64,000 bases of DNA. Source: Candidatus Sulfuritelmatomonas gaucii (GTDB taxonomy: Bacteria; Acidobacteriota; Terriglobia; Terriglobales; Acidobacteriaceae). The stretch is taken from contig OKRB01000013.1 in the NCBI GenBank assembly GCA_900290245.1, positions 1 through 64,000 on the forward strand, in the 5' to 3' direction. Made by a program: the position numbers and the translations under genes. Below are positions 17,898-27,630 of the stretch, piece after piece (position 1 is the first letter of the stretch; every line of letters starts with the position of its first letter). Below the pieces are notes generated by a model that saw only the letters and a list, made by a program, of their open reading frames with translations, did no database searches and was not told where the DNA came from.

Positions 17898-20800
17898 CTA
17901 CCAGTAGAATTTCGCCGCGAATTGGATCTGCCGTGCGATGTCTGCTAAGACGATCGACCCTGCGTTACTGGTGCCTGGCGTTGTATTCGTCGACGCTCCG
18001 AGGTTGACATGGTTGAAAGTGTTGAAGAACTCCGCGCGGAATTGCATGCGGACGGAATCGCCCAGGTTTGTCCACTTCGAAAGGGAGATGTCCGTGTCGT
18101 AGTAGGGAGGCGTGCGCAAGTTTGAGAAATACCGCGGCGCGTTGCCGAAGGTGCCGGCTGAAGCCGCCACGAATGCGCAGGGGTTGTACCAGTGCGTGAT
18201 GTTCCTGAGCGTAGTGGGCCCAATGCAGCCTGAGTTCGCCGCGAAGTTACCTGGCACGTTGGGATTGCCGACCACATTTGCATGCTGCCCGCCGCCGTAC
18301 ACGCTCGCCGAATTTAGATTTGCACTGATTCCCATCGGCAAACCTTCTCTGAAGGAAGTGTCTCCGGCAACCTGCCATCCGCCGAACGCCGAGTCAGTTA
18401 TCTTGCCCCAGTTTTGGCCGATCAACTTTCCTCTGCCCACGGGAAGCGCATAGATGTAGCTGACGACCGCGCCATTTGGCTGATCTGCGTAAGCCACGGA
18501 TTTTTCCTGGGCAAGGTTATAGTTATTACGAACAACCTCGCCGTAGAACACTTCAAATGCCGAGCCGCCGATGGTATCGTCCAACGCCTTGCCGCGCGTG
18601 TAAGTGCCCATGATGGTGAGGTCATTGCTCAGGCGATGCTGGTATTTCACATTGAGCGCGTCGTAGAACGAAAAGGCAGTATTGTCTTTTGCGTTTGTAA
18701 CGCTATCGCAGAATTCCGGCATCGGCAACATAAGCTGAAAGGCGGGAACCGTTGCGCCGGCCAAACCGCAGCCGCTGCCGGTAACCGGGCCCAAGCCGAA
18801 GAATGGGTTGGTCTTAGCAGCGGTAAGCGCGCTACTGCCCAGCGCAAGATCCGCGGGAGGAAGCTGATTGATGTTCAAACCGCTGATCACAAATTTGAGA
18901 GCGTGACTTCCCACATAGTCGGCTTCAATCATGTCCCGCGGCGCGAGCGAGTATTGCAGGCCGAACATCCACTGTTCGACATAAGACGAGGGCCTTTTGA
19001 AAACGCTCGTGGCAAAGGATTGTCCCACGTTCGTCAGACCGCCTTGTGAACTTCCGATCACTGGAAGAATCCCTTGCGGAAACGGATTGCTCAGAGTCGA
19101 CGAAGGATTGAGCCCTCCGTTCAAAGAAGAGACAAGGCTCGTTGTTTGCGCGTATCCAGGCATGGTCGGGTCTCCTGCCCACTCATCCGGGAAGAACAGT
19201 GCGCCGCCTCCGCGCACATCAAGTTTCTTGGTCGCCATGTACGAGAATCCAAAGCGCGGCGAGAAATTGGTGTAGGAGTTTTGATAGAAGTACCTGTTTC
19301 CCGGAGTGTTGTAAACGAGTTGTCCATAATACGGGCCGCCGCTGGCAAACGAACTGATCGGATTGACCTGGTTTGGCATAAAGTACGCCTGCTTGTTATG
19401 CCTCTCCGTGGGAGCGAGCTGGATATCGTAGCGCAACCCCAGGTTCAGCGTCAGGTTCTTCGTTGCCTTCCAGTCATCCTGCAAATACCACCCGAAGTAA
19501 TGTTTGCTGAGCGCGGGATATTGATAAATGCCCGTTGTTCCGCTTGCTGCCGCGCCCATCAGGAATGAGCCGAAGGCATTTCCCGTCCCAGTCGTTGCGT
19601 GATTCGGATCCGGGCCGGCTGAAAATGCCGAATTGAAGCCAAACGTGGTATGGGCCGGGGCGCCACCGAGAACCATGCTCAGGATGCCCATGTATCCGAA
19701 GGTGAATGTGTGGTTCCCCTTCACCTTGACGACATCTGCGCTGATGGTTCCCTCATCAAGCGCAGTCGCCTCGGTTGTCGCGTTTCCTAAGGGAAGAAAC
19801 CCGCTGATATTCACGAGTGGGAAGTACGGCGAGACCGAGTCGAGCACAGCGGGCAATCCGAGTGTCGACGATTTAAACCCGGCTCCCTGGCCGACATTGC
19901 CCTCGACCCAGCGGTTATAGCCAAAGTTCACGCTCAATGTGAGCGTCGGGCTCAGTACCTGGCTGTAGCCTGAAGCCACGCTATAGCGGTTGTTCGGATT
20001 GGTCTGCCCTGGACCGGCAGGATTCGACGCTCCAAAAAGTGGCGCCGACTGCACCTTCGCTTCCCATTTCCTGGAGTACCGTGCATAGAACCGCGAATTA
20101 TCCGTCAGGATCTGGTCGATGCGAATATTCATCTCGTTCGAGGTGGTTGGAACGCTCGCATCGGCGAAAAAGTTGCTGGATAAGCCGGAACCCGTTGTGC
20201 CCGGGAAGTAGGTCGCCATTTTCTTGGCAACCGGGTCCTCCAAACCGGCCAAAGCGGCAATGTTGTTGCCGGGTACGGGATCGCGAATCTGTACCGTTTG
20301 CCCGGCTGTGCTATTTGCCGTGTTGCATGTAGAAACGACCGACCGTGTGCTGAACGGATTGTAGATCTGTCCCGTATAAATCGGGCGGCAAAGTGCATCT
20401 GTCCCAGGCAATTGCGCACCCAGAAACGCGGACAAATCTCCACCAACCATCCCAGATGTCGGCACCGTACCGGGCAACTGCGAGACAGCGCCCAGGCGCA
20501 GCCCCTCATACCCACCGAAGAAAAACGTCTTGTTCGTCCTGTGCATGAGGCCCGGAATATACAACGGGCCACCCTCGGTCGCTCCAAACTGATTCATGCG
20601 CGTCGGCGTTTTCGCCTGATTGTTGATCTTGTTGAAGATAAGGGTGGCGTCCAGCGCATAATTCCGCAAGAACTCGTACATGTCGCCGTGGAATTGCTCC
20701 GTGCCGCCCTTGGTCACCACACTGATGACGTTGCCTTGACTCATCGCATATTGCGCGGAAAAGGTGTTCGTCGACATTTTGAATTCCTGCACCGTATCGA

Positions 20801-21488
20801 TCGACGGCACATACATGACGCCGTTATAGGCCATCATGCCATTCCACGAACCATCCAGCAGGAAGGAGTTGGCTGCGAATAACTGTCCGCCCACCGCCAT
20901 CAGCGAATAATCCTGGTCAGCGGTGTCAACCGTGTTGCCAAGAGCGCCCTGATCGAACCATCTGTTCTGGGAGTCGAGGAAAACCAGGGCCAGTGAGCTG
21001 CGGAAGTTCAGCGGCATCTCAAGCATCTGCTTTCCCGAGACTTCATCGCCCAAATCGGGAGTATCCGTTGTAAGCAATGGCGCCTCAGTTGAAACCACCA
21101 CCTGCGACGACGCATTTCCCATAGCGAGTGTCGGGTTCAGCTCCACCGTCTGATCAACCGCAAGAACAATACCACGCTGCTCAAATGGGGCAAATCCGGC
21201 GACCGCGATCTTCAGGGTGTAGGTGGCCGGCGGCAGCAAGCTGAACGAATAGGTTCCTGTCGAAGTTGTCGTGAACGTGCGCGTAATTCCCTCTTCTTGA
21301 CTCGCAAGCGTAAGCGTGGCCCCAGTCACGCGCGCGCCTTGTGGGTCAGTCACGATTCCGGATATAGATGCGGTTGAGGCCAAGTTCTGGCCCAAAAGCG
21401 GGGTAGTGATCTGAGCGAGAAGCAACGTTACGACGCCGGAGATCAGCGCCACATGCAGAATCGGTCGGGAAGGGAAGAATCTGCTCAC
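17898..21488 (-). CDS. TonB-dependent receptor, Oar-like with carboxypeptidase-regulatory domain
   Basis: A 1,196-residue outer-membrane receptor of the kind common in Acidobacteria. After a signal/anchor (PILHVALISGVVTLLLAQ) comes a carboxypeptidase-regulatory-like beta-sandwich (SISGIVTDPQGARVTGATLTL ... TYSFSLLPPATYTLKIAVAGF), then a plug domain (VSTEAPLLTTDTPDLGDEVSGKQMLEMPLNFRSSL, VISVVTKGGTEQFHGDMYEFLRNYALDA) and a long barrel ending in FAAKFYW, with the C-terminal aromatic residue typical of outer-membrane proteins. It would bring glycan fragments or other large solutes into the periplasm using TonB energy. The GTG at 21488 has a perfect AGGAGG seven bases ahead; the track start at 21521 is too early. 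It is transcribed away from the GntR regulator, which may control it. Confidence 0.9.
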   Translation of the reverse strand: MSRFFPSRPILHVALISGVVTLLLAQITTPLLGQNLASTASISGIVTDPQGARVTGATLTLASQEEGITRTFTTTSTGTYSFSLLPPATYTLKIAVAGFAPFEQRGIVLAVDQTVELNPTLAMGNASSQVVVSTEAPLLTTDTPDLGDEVSGKQMLEMPLNFRSSLALVFLDSQNRWFDQGALGNTVDTADQDYSLMAVGGQLFAANSFLLDGSWNGMMAYNGVMYVPSIDTVQEFKMSTNTFSAQYAMSQGNVISVVTKGGTEQFHGDMYEFLRNYALDATLIFNKINNQAKTPTRMNQFGATEGGPLYIPGLMHRTNKTFFFGGYEGLRLGAVSQLPGTVPTSGMVGGDLSAFLGAQLPGTDALCRPIYTGQIYNPFSTRSVVSTCNTANSTAGQTVQIRDPVPGNNIAALAGLEDPVAKKMATYFPGTTGSGLSSNFFADASVPTTSNEMNIRIDQILTDNSRFYARYSRKWEAKVQSAPLFGASNPAGPGQTNPNNRYSVASGYSQVLSPTLTLSVNFGYNRWVEGNVGQGAGFKSSTLGLPAVLDSVSPYFPLVNISGFLPLGNATTEATALDEGTISADVVKVKGNHTFTFGYMGILSMVLGGAPAHTTFGFNSAFSAGPDPNHATTGTGNAFGSFLMGAAASGTTGIYQYPALSKHYFGWYLQDDWKATKNLTLNLGLRYDIQLAPTERHNKQAYFMPNQVNPISSFASGGPYYGQLVYNTPGNRYFYQNSYTNFSPRFGFSYMATKKLDVRGGGALFFPDEWAGDPTMPGYAQTTSLVSSLNGGLNPSSTLSNPFPQGILPVIGSSQGGLTNVGQSFATSVFKRPSSYVEQWMFGLQYSLAPRDMIEADYVGSHALKFVISGLNINQLPPADLALGSSALTAAKTNPFFGLGPVTGSGCGLAGATVPAFQLMLPMPEFCDSVTNAKDNTAFSFYDALNVKYQHRLSNDLTIMGTYTRGKALDDTIGGSAFEVFYGEVVRNNYNLAQEKSVAYADQPNGAVVSYIYALPVGRGKLIGQNWGKITDSAFGGWQVAGDTSFREGLPMGISANLNSASVYGGGQHANVVGNPNVPGNFAANSGCIGPTTLRNITHWYNPCAFVAASAGTFGNAPRYFSNLRTPPYYDTDISLSKWTNLGDSVRMQFRAEFFNTFNHVNLGASTNTTPGTSNAGSIVLADIARQIQFAAKFYW

Positions 21489-21780
21489 GATACGGCCTCC
21501 TGAATCTGAATCGCATGACAAGTGCCCGAATCCGTCACAACTGACATTGCAGTTTTCAGAAGCCTAGCTAGAGATGAACAAAGAGGTCTATGAAATTCTC
21601 TGCTTTTTTTGTTGTTTTTTCAAGTAGTTTGTTTTGAGGTAGTTGATGAGATAATTCGGTGTGAAATGGGTCATTTTGCATGGGGTTGCGCACCTGTATT
21701 TCTTGAGTTTGATCACTGTTTGACGCCTCTAGTTGATCTGCGTTCATCAAATATTGACATCGCAAAAGAAACAGGGTTGA
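21489..21780. promoter_or_regulatory. Divergent promoter region between the TonB-receptor and GntR genes
   Basis: A 292-base AT-rich intergenic region that separates two divergently transcribed genes and must hold both promoters. AT-rich tracts (ttctctgcttttttt, caaatattgacatcgc) are visible but I cannot define boxes with confidence. An operator for the adjacent GntR/FCD protein would be expected here. The 21568-21765 ORF is probably not real. Confidence 0.5.
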
Positions 21781-22554
21781 ATGGCTAGGATGGCAAACGG
21801 GAATGCACCAGACGCACGGAATGGGTTCTCCCCTTCTTTGTGGAACAAAGCCTATTACCGGATTCGCGAGCGAATCTTACGCGGGGAACTGAGTCCGGGA
21901 GAGGCATTGTCGGCCCGCCGTCTGGCAGAGGAATTCGGCATGAGCCTGTTGCCGATCTCCCAGGCCTTTCGGCAACTGGAAAACGACCGCTTGCTGGAAA
22001 GCCGGCCGCGTGCCGGAACTCGCGTTCGCATCCCCCAAGCTGACGAGATTCGTGGGCGCTGTATTGTCCGCGAAGCGCTTGAGGCTCAGTCTGCTCGCCT
22101 TTGCTCCTTGAATGCCACGATGAAGGAGCGCGTGGAGCTAATGCGCCTGGCTGAGCAGCTTGACACACTTTATGGCCGGTTCGGACAAGGCGGAGATCCG
22201 GAGATGCAGTACGCAGTTCACACGCTTCATTTCGAACTTCACATGCGCATCGCTGAGTACGGCCGCTGCCAGGAGCTGAAGGAAGCGATTGAAATGAACC
22301 AGGTGCTCATCTACAACTGGTTCTTCGACGTTGCGACGAATCGCCGCACACTGCCGCCGGGATTTCATGTCAAGTTGCTCGAAGTCGTAACTGGATCGGA
22401 TCCGATCGCCGCCGACGAGGCGATGCGTGAACATGTGCAGTACGGCGTTACGGAATCGCTTAATCAGGCTGTGCCCGCAATTTCGACCGATTGGAGGCAG
22501 AGACGATCACAGTCCAACGAGAAAGAAGCTGGTCAGGGACCTGAGAAGCTATAG
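21781..22554 (+). CDS. GntR-family transcriptional regulator (FCD/FadR subfamily)
   Basis: A 257-residue regulator. The N-terminal winged helix is visible as YYRIRERILRGELSPGEALSARRLAEEFGMSLLPISQAFRQLENDRLLESRPRAGTRVRIP (about residues 23-85). The rest is an all-alpha FCD ligand-binding domain (REALEAQSARLCSLNA...; HTLHFELHMRIAEYG...). Such proteins bind small carboxylates or sugar acids and repress nearby catabolic genes. Its divergent position against the TonB receptor makes the receptor cluster the most likely target. The start is the ATG at 21781 or the one at codon 4; the AGGGTTG before it is a weak ribosome binding site. The tail after residue 235 is low in complexity. Confidence 0.85.
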   Translation: MARMANGNAPDARNGFSPSLWNKAYYRIRERILRGELSPGEALSARRLAEEFGMSLLPISQAFRQLENDRLLESRPRAGTRVRIPQADEIRGRCIVREALEAQSARLCSLNATMKERVELMRLAEQLDTLYGRFGQGGDPEMQYAVHTLHFELHMRIAEYGRCQELKEAIEMNQVLIYNWFFDVATNRRTLPPGFHVKLLEVVTGSDPIAADEAMREHVQYGVTESLNQAVPAISTDWRQRRSQSNEKEAGQGPEKL

Positions 22555-22589
22555 CGCCGATTCTTTCCGCCGGTTGCCCGACCCTTGCA

Positions 22590-24836
22590 TCATCCCGCCT
22601 TTCGCTTTTCAAAGATCACCGCGGCCAGTTCAAATGGTTCGAGGGGTATTGAACCTTTGAGAATGTTTTCCTTCTTCGCTGCGATCTTCTCCTCGTTACC
22701 CCCGTTTGAAGTGATCAAGGAGTACGACTCCGTCTCAACACCGTAACGCGACATATCGAAATCAAATTGGAAGGTCGAGCCATCCTCGGTCAGGTTGGCC
22801 GCCATGATTGCCACGTGCTGTTCTGTTTCATAGACCTTTGCGAAAGCGCCGGACGCCATCAGACCGATGTCGTCCTCAAAGGATCCATTGACCCAAAACT
22901 CTTCCGTCTTCTTTCTGAATTCTGCAAGGCGCCGGATGTGCGCTGCGAACACGGGAAAGTCGCTGAGGCTTTTGCCGTTCTCCAGCCCACCGGCGATGAT
23001 GGCCAACCGAAGACCGAGAATCACGTACTTGTTCGCCAGTCCCATATCGACGGGCACTGCGGACGTATTTATCACCCATGGCAGCGTGTATTGCAGGACT
23101 TCGGGATTCGGAGGCATCCGCCAGACCCACCCCGAATCGAGATGCTGGCTCGCCAGGATTTCCCAACCTTCCCCAATCAGGATTGCCTCCGGGTTGTCTG
23201 CCTTCATTCCCGCGCGTAGTTCCTCAGCGAAACCTGGAGTAGCAATGGAGGGAGCACTCACGTCCGCGTGATTGTGCCTCGCGCTGAAACACAAGTTGCC
23301 CTCGACCACCTGGTCGTAAAACATCATGGAGTAGCCGCCCTGTTGCAAGACCCTCCGCACGTTGCGTACGGCAAATTCGCAATACCCGTTGACCGCGCTG
23401 CACATCACGTAATCCAGTTGGCCAAATGATTGCTGACGGTTGCTCCATCGCGCCGCGCCAAAATGCTGATGATCCCACGACTCCCAGATGGGATCGCCCG
23501 ATTCCCTGCGAATGGCCCACTCTTCCGCGAGGTTGTGCAATTCCGGTGTCAGCGTGGCCTTGTTCCACAAGCGCTGCGAGAAGATGATACCTGTGCTTAC
23601 ACCCAAATCCCGGGCCTTCTGGTTCGCGGCCTGGAGCCTGGGCGGTCCACCCCACTGCGCCGCGAACTGCCCCAGCCGCGGCGGATCAACAGAGAGATCG
23701 TCGGGTTCCAGAACTTTGGGATAGTAATCGCCAAAGTTCCACATCACCAGGTGATGGATGCCGTACTTGCGAATGTCCTCGGCCAACTCCGCGATCTGCA
23801 TGAAGTCACGATGCGTGAAAAAGCTGTTGAAGGTCCCGAGGGCACGCCGGAATTCCAGCGGCGTATCGGCCTTGCGATACCAGCCTTCAAGGCTTGCGCG
23901 ATACTTAGCCGCGGCGGCGTGCCAGTCGCCCTGGTGCAGGCTCACAACCAGCTCGGGCGAGCGCCACGATTTGCCCGGTCCGATGTATGATTCGAACGCC
24001 CATGCAAACGAGAGAATCGGATGCGTCACGGCGCCGTAATCCTGAATCATGAGCCTGTGCTGAATTCCAGTCCGAACCATGCTTGCAAAGTACAGCCCTT
24101 CCGATTTGCCGCCGTAATTCATCCACGGCATGGCGAGGCTGTAGCCATCGGGCCACTTGGGAATGTCGAGAAGAAATGGATATTCTTCCCAGTTGGCATC
24201 TGCATTGAAATGATTGCGAAGATCGGCTCCGCGATAGATCATGCTCGGCGCTACAAATGTGTCAGTGGCTCGATCCTCGATCTCGCCTACGCCCGAAATC
24301 CAAGGAAAGAAAACCTCCCTTATTTCGAACCTTGACCGGTTGTCGATCTGCAACTGAAGCTTTGCTTCGTCGGACCCGTCGTCGAGGCGAATTGTGTAGA
24401 TCGCTGCGATCGGGAAGTTTCCAGCTTCTGATTTCAGCTCAGGATAGCTGATCCTCAGGATCTGGCCTTTTGCATCGCGTTCGCGCGTAATTGCGCAATC
24501 GCTCTGCAGCCAGGAATCAAACGAGTTTGCGGAGTAATCGGCGTTGAAGCCGGTGATCAGCCCGGGGATAGGCACATTCAGCCGGAAGACCTTCGCCCAT
24601 TTTGTCGTAGCGATGTAATCCCGGCCGCTTCGTTTGTTGCGCAGTCCGATGATGTCTCCGCTGCGCGAGTCCACCGAAATAGAGACGAATTCATTCTCAA
24701 TCGTTGCCGCGTGTGCAAGGTCTTGCTCGCCATTCTGCGCAGCAAAAGCCGGCAACGCCGCTCCTGAAGCAAACAGCGATGCGCCTCCGAGAGCGGTGCT
24801 CCGGATGAATTGGCGCCGGCTGACGTTCCGAACCAT
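22590..24836 (-). CDS. Tat-exported glycoside hydrolase-like protein (DUF6259-type)
   Basis: About 748 residues with a twin-arginine signal (VSRRQFIRSTALGGASLFASGAALPAFA), so exported folded. The N-terminal half is a beta-sandwich typical of glycosidase accessory domains (ENEFVSISVDSRSGDIIGLRNKRSGRDYIATT), and the second half has barrel-like segments: LVMWNFGDYYPKV, VSTGIIFSQRLWNKA, GQLDYVMCSAVNGYCEFAVRNVRRVLQQGGYSMMFYDQVVEG and NPEAILIGEGWEI. The FYDQ and GEGWE pieces are candidate catalytic-acid strands, but I cannot assign the residues. I match it by memory to DUF6259-like proteins, whose activity is not firmly known. The ATG at 24836 follows GAGGGA. The next gene upstream on the minus strand is the esterase. 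A role in degrading plant polysaccharide is inferred. Confidence 0.6.
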   Translation of the reverse strand: MVRNVSRRQFIRSTALGGASLFASGAALPAFAAQNGEQDLAHAATIENEFVSISVDSRSGDIIGLRNKRSGRDYIATTKWAKVFRLNVPIPGLITGFNADYSANSFDSWLQSDCAITRERDAKGQILRISYPELKSEAGNFPIAAIYTIRLDDGSDEAKLQLQIDNRSRFEIREVFFPWISGVGEIEDRATDTFVAPSMIYRGADLRNHFNADANWEEYPFLLDIPKWPDGYSLAMPWMNYGGKSEGLYFASMVRTGIQHRLMIQDYGAVTHPILSFAWAFESYIGPGKSWRSPELVVSLHQGDWHAAAAKYRASLEGWYRKADTPLEFRRALGTFNSFFTHRDFMQIAELAEDIRKYGIHHLVMWNFGDYYPKVLEPDDLSVDPPRLGQFAAQWGGPPRLQAANQKARDLGVSTGIIFSQRLWNKATLTPELHNLAEEWAIRRESGDPIWESWDHQHFGAARWSNRQQSFGQLDYVMCSAVNGYCEFAVRNVRRVLQQGGYSMMFYDQVVEGNLCFSARHNHADVSAPSIATPGFAEELRAGMKADNPEAILIGEGWEILASQHLDSGWVWRMPPNPEVLQYTLPWVINTSAVPVDMGLANKYVILGLRLAIIAGGLENGKSLSDFPVFAAHIRRLAEFRKKTEEFWVNGSFEDDIGLMASGAFAKVYETEQHVAIMAANLTEDGSTFQFDFDMSRYGVETESYSLITSNGGNEEKIAAKKENILKGSIPLEPFELAAVIFEKRKAG

Positions 24837-24929
24837 AAAGACCAATCCCTCGATAGCCCGTTCCTCTGCTGCCCGGGCCGGCGTTCGGAGTTGTGGCCTC
24901 AGGTGCGTGCTTGCGCCAATTAATCGGAG

Positions 24930-26816
24930 CTAGCGGAACAGCAGTGGAGCGAGACTCGCCAGGTTGCGGCGCCACACCATCCACGTGTGATTTCCCGGGG
25001 TTTCAACTGCCGTGTGGTTGATGCCTTCGTCGGTCATCCACTTGTTAAAGGCGCGATTGATGCCGAGCAGCCCATCGTCAGTGCCGCATGCGACCCAAAG
25101 CAGATGCAGTTGCGAGTTTGCCGCGCTTTTCAGGCCGGGAAATTCCTGATCGAAGTTCTCCCGCAAACCGCCGGAGCTGAAGGAGCCGACCCAGCCGAAT
25201 TTGTCAAGATTGTTCAGGCCGATCAGGAGGGATTGTGCGCCGCCCATCGAGAGTCCGGCGATGGCCCGTGCATCGCGGCCGGGCTCGACTTTGTAGTCCT
25301 TTTCCACCTGCGGAATCACTTCGTCGAAGAGAGAATTGGCGAAGCGACCGAAGTTGCGAGTCCGAATCGTGTCATTCCAATATGCGCCGTGACCAAGAAT
25401 GTCTTCTCCGCCATATCCATCGGGCATTACGACAATCATCGGCCTGGCGTTGCCTTCGTCGATCAGATGATCCAGGATGCGATTGGCGAACCCGACTTCC
25501 AACCAGCTTCGCGTGACCTGCCCGAAGCCGTGGAGGAGATAGAGCACTGGGTATTTGACATTGCTCGCCGAATCGTATCCCGGCGGAGTATAGACATAGA
25601 AATCGCGCTCATCTCCGATCGCCTTCGATTGAAAAAAGTGATGGTGCACAGTTCCGTGGGGTCCGTCGCCGATCTCCCACGGCAACGAAGACGGTCCCGG
25701 CACGTGGACCATGTTCTCGGTTTGCAGAAGATTTGGAAGGATAAGAGGATTCGACGGATCGATCACCGGAACACCGGTGTCCTGGAAGATGTACCCGTAG
25801 TAGTCCGGCGCCAGCGGCTTTGTCGTAAGACTCCACACGCCCAGGTCATCCTTCTGCATGATGACCTGTTTCTCGCCCTCGAGCTGAACAAATACCTCGA
25901 GGGACGCGGGCGCAAATGCGCGAAACGTCACGCTGCCGTCGGCGTGGACTTCGGGCGAAACGAGAGGCCCGGGAACCGGGGGCAGATCGGGATGATCGCC
26001 TTCTGCAATGGTCGCGAACCAGCGGCCCGATGGATTGTGGTTGTTCCAATGCCCCGGCCATGACCACGTTCCGATGCCGGTGATGCGATCGCCGCGCAAT
26101 GTTCCTGTATAAAGAGCCGTCAAGCCCGGCGACACGCTGTCGGGGAATTCCGTGCGGCGCAACACGATTCCGTCCGAGTCAAACTTTTGTACATCGAGCT
26201 TGAAGTGGGCGCCATTGCGGCAACGCGATTCTGCCTGACGGCCATTGAACGTCCAAAGGCATCCACCCTGCCGGCCCGCCGCGCATTGGTCTGCTTCGCA
26301 TTCGATCAGCGCATTGGGAATCCTGATCGCCTCCACTGGTGGCGGCAAAGGCGCCGATCTTTGTATCACGGCGGTCCAATGACCGATGGGATGTTCGTCA
26401 TTCCAATGGCCGCTCCAGGACCATACAACGTCGCCTTCAATTCGATTGCCGTGCATTGTTCCCGTGTAGACCGCGGTCAGACCGTAGGAAGTGCTTAGCG
26501 GCATGTCGATACGGCGAATGTCGACGCCATCCGCATCGAACCGTTCGACCACAACCCTCGCCTCGGCGCCGTTGTTCCAGTCTGCGGCGCCCAGGACTCC
26601 GCTGAATTTCCAGGTCCCGCTGATCTTTGGATCAGGAACGCATTGACTCCCCATGCATTCTATCTCAGCGATCACGGCCGGAACCGCAATTGCAGCGGGA
26701 GTAGCCGGTTGTGCGGCCTGGCTCTGAGCGAACGCCGGCGCAAGAGATGCAAAAAGGGCTGGAATCGCGGCAAACGTCGCGGTTGCTGTTCGAAGATCGA
26801 GGAGATTCATGTGCAT
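24930..26816 (-). CDS. Exported CE1-like esterase with duplicated N-terminal modules
   Basis: A 628-residue exported esterase. After the signal peptide (ATFAAIPALFASLAPAFAQ) two related modules follow, about residues 45-155 and 160-270; both end in a WSW-GHWN-P-G-W signature (VWSWSGHWNDEHPIGHWTAVI and TWSWPGHWNNHNPSGRWFATI) and share YTGT and FD.DG..RR. An E-set domain (VTFRAFAPASLEVFVQLEGE) then precedes the alpha/beta hydrolase catalytic domain: DFYVYTPPGYDSASNVKYPVLYLLHGFGQ, the serine in GLSMGGAQS, the acid in CGTDDGLL and the His in NHTWMVW. This order matches enterochelin-esterase-like or feruloyl/acetyl esterases that trim hemicellulose. The duplicated modules may bind carbohydrate, but I know of no named family for them. 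Confidence 0.8.
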   Translation of the reverse strand: MHMNLLDLRTATATFAAIPALFASLAPAFAQSQAAQPATPAAIAVPAVIAEIECMGSQCVPDPKISGTWKFSGVLGAADWNNGAEARVVVERFDADGVDIRRIDMPLSTSYGLTAVYTGTMHGNRIEGDVVWSWSGHWNDEHPIGHWTAVIQRSAPLPPPVEAIRIPNALIECEADQCAAGRQGGCLWTFNGRQAESRCRNGAHFKLDVQKFDSDGIVLRRTEFPDSVSPGLTALYTGTLRGDRITGIGTWSWPGHWNNHNPSGRWFATIAEGDHPDLPPVPGPLVSPEVHADGSVTFRAFAPASLEVFVQLEGEKQVIMQKDDLGVWSLTTKPLAPDYYGYIFQDTGVPVIDPSNPLILPNLLQTENMVHVPGPSSLPWEIGDGPHGTVHHHFFQSKAIGDERDFYVYTPPGYDSASNVKYPVLYLLHGFGQVTRSWLEVGFANRILDHLIDEGNARPMIVVMPDGYGGEDILGHGAYWNDTIRTRNFGRFANSLFDEVIPQVEKDYKVEPGRDARAIAGLSMGGAQSLLIGLNNLDKFGWVGSFSSGGLRENFDQEFPGLKSAANSQLHLLWVACGTDDGLLGINRAFNKWMTDEGINHTAVETPGNHTWMVWRRNLASLAPLLFR

Positions 26817-26931
26817 GATGTGTGCAGCAAAATGCTAGGGCGCTGAGCCTGATCCGGAATAGTGGATTTCCATAATTGTCTCTTGGAAAGACACGGGCGG
26901 TCGCAATCCGAAATCTCTTGCAAAATCTCCA

Positions 26932-27630
26932 CTACCCGCCAGTTTCACCATATGCGTGAACCTTTTGGCAAATGAGCCGAAGCTTTGACTCAACATCACC
27001 CGACGCAGTCTTGAATGATTCAGCGTCGATTGTGAGCGGAGCGCCGAGCACAACCAACGGTGCGCCGTATTCGGGAGTACGAACTGCTTGCTCAACAGAG
27101 AGTCCGCCCACGGCCTGGACGGGTAACTTTACCGCGGCGGCAATCTCCCGCAGTTGATCAAGAGGACTCGGACACGGAAGGCCCGCCGCCGCAAGCCCAC
27201 GGCGCTCGTCGTAGCCGATGTGATGAATCACGAAGTCGCAGCCGAAATTTTCGAGCCGCTTGGCTGCTGCAACCTTGTCGCGGGCGCCCAGATTGTCGCC
27301 CATTACTTTTACGCCAAAGTCTCTTCCAGCGCGCACTACCATCTTGATGGTTTCAGGGTGCGCACGCTCCATGACCACAACGTGCGTAGCGCCAGCTCGG
27401 GCCATCAATTCCGCTTCAAGCCAGCCGCCGTCCATCGTTTTCAGGTCGGCAACGATGGGTGTTTCGGGAAACTCCGCGCGCAGTGCTTTCACGCCGTTCA
27501 TTCCTTCGGCGATGATGAGCGGTGTCCCTGCTTCCAGCCAATCCACCCCGGCACGCATTGCCATACGCGCGGTATCGAGAGCCTCGGGAATCGTGGTTAC
27601 GTCGAGCGAGATTTGGACGACGGTCTTCAT
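26932..27630 (-). CDS. 3-hexulose-6-phosphate synthase-like enzyme (OMP decarboxylase superfamily)
   Basis: A 232-residue TIM-barrel protein of the OMPDC superfamily, in the branch with 3-hexulose-6-phosphate synthase and 3-keto-L-gulonate-6-phosphate decarboxylase. Strand 1 has the conserved Asp (VVQISLDV), strand 2 the Glu in DWLEAGTPLIIAEGM, strand 3 the Asp-x-Lys-x-x-Asp core VADLKTMDGG, and HHIGYDER stands where decarboxylases have HRSRD-type residues. The phosphate-side motif is VGGLS...LGAPLT, lacking the Arg seen in KGPDC. This pattern favours HPS-like aldol chemistry, but the partner isomerase (6-phospho-3-hexuloisomerase) is not next to it, so formaldehyde fixation is not implied. 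The ATG overlaps the stop of the upstream isomerase by 4 bases (ATGA), showing coupled translation. Last gene of a four-gene operon. Confidence 0.8.
   Translation of the reverse strand: MKTVVQISLDVTTIPEALDTARMAMRAGVDWLEAGTPLIIAEGMNGVKALRAEFPETPIVADLKTMDGGWLEAELMARAGATHVVVMERAHPETIKMVVRAGRDFGVKVMGDNLGARDKVAAAKRLENFGCDFVIHHIGYDERRGLAAAGLPCPSPLDQLREIAAAVKLPVQAVGGLSVEQAVRTPEYGAPLVVLGAPLTIDAESFKTASGDVESKLRLICQKVHAYGETGG

Noticed and set aside
21568-21765. Minus ORF of 65 codons upstream of the GntR gene
   Set aside because: Low-complexity composition and position in a promoter region; no ribosome binding site.
26932-27630. Ribulose monophosphate (formaldehyde-fixing) pathway
   Set aside because: No 6-phospho-3-hexuloisomerase or formaldehyde-activating gene beside the HPS-like gene; HPS similarity alone does not prove the pathway.
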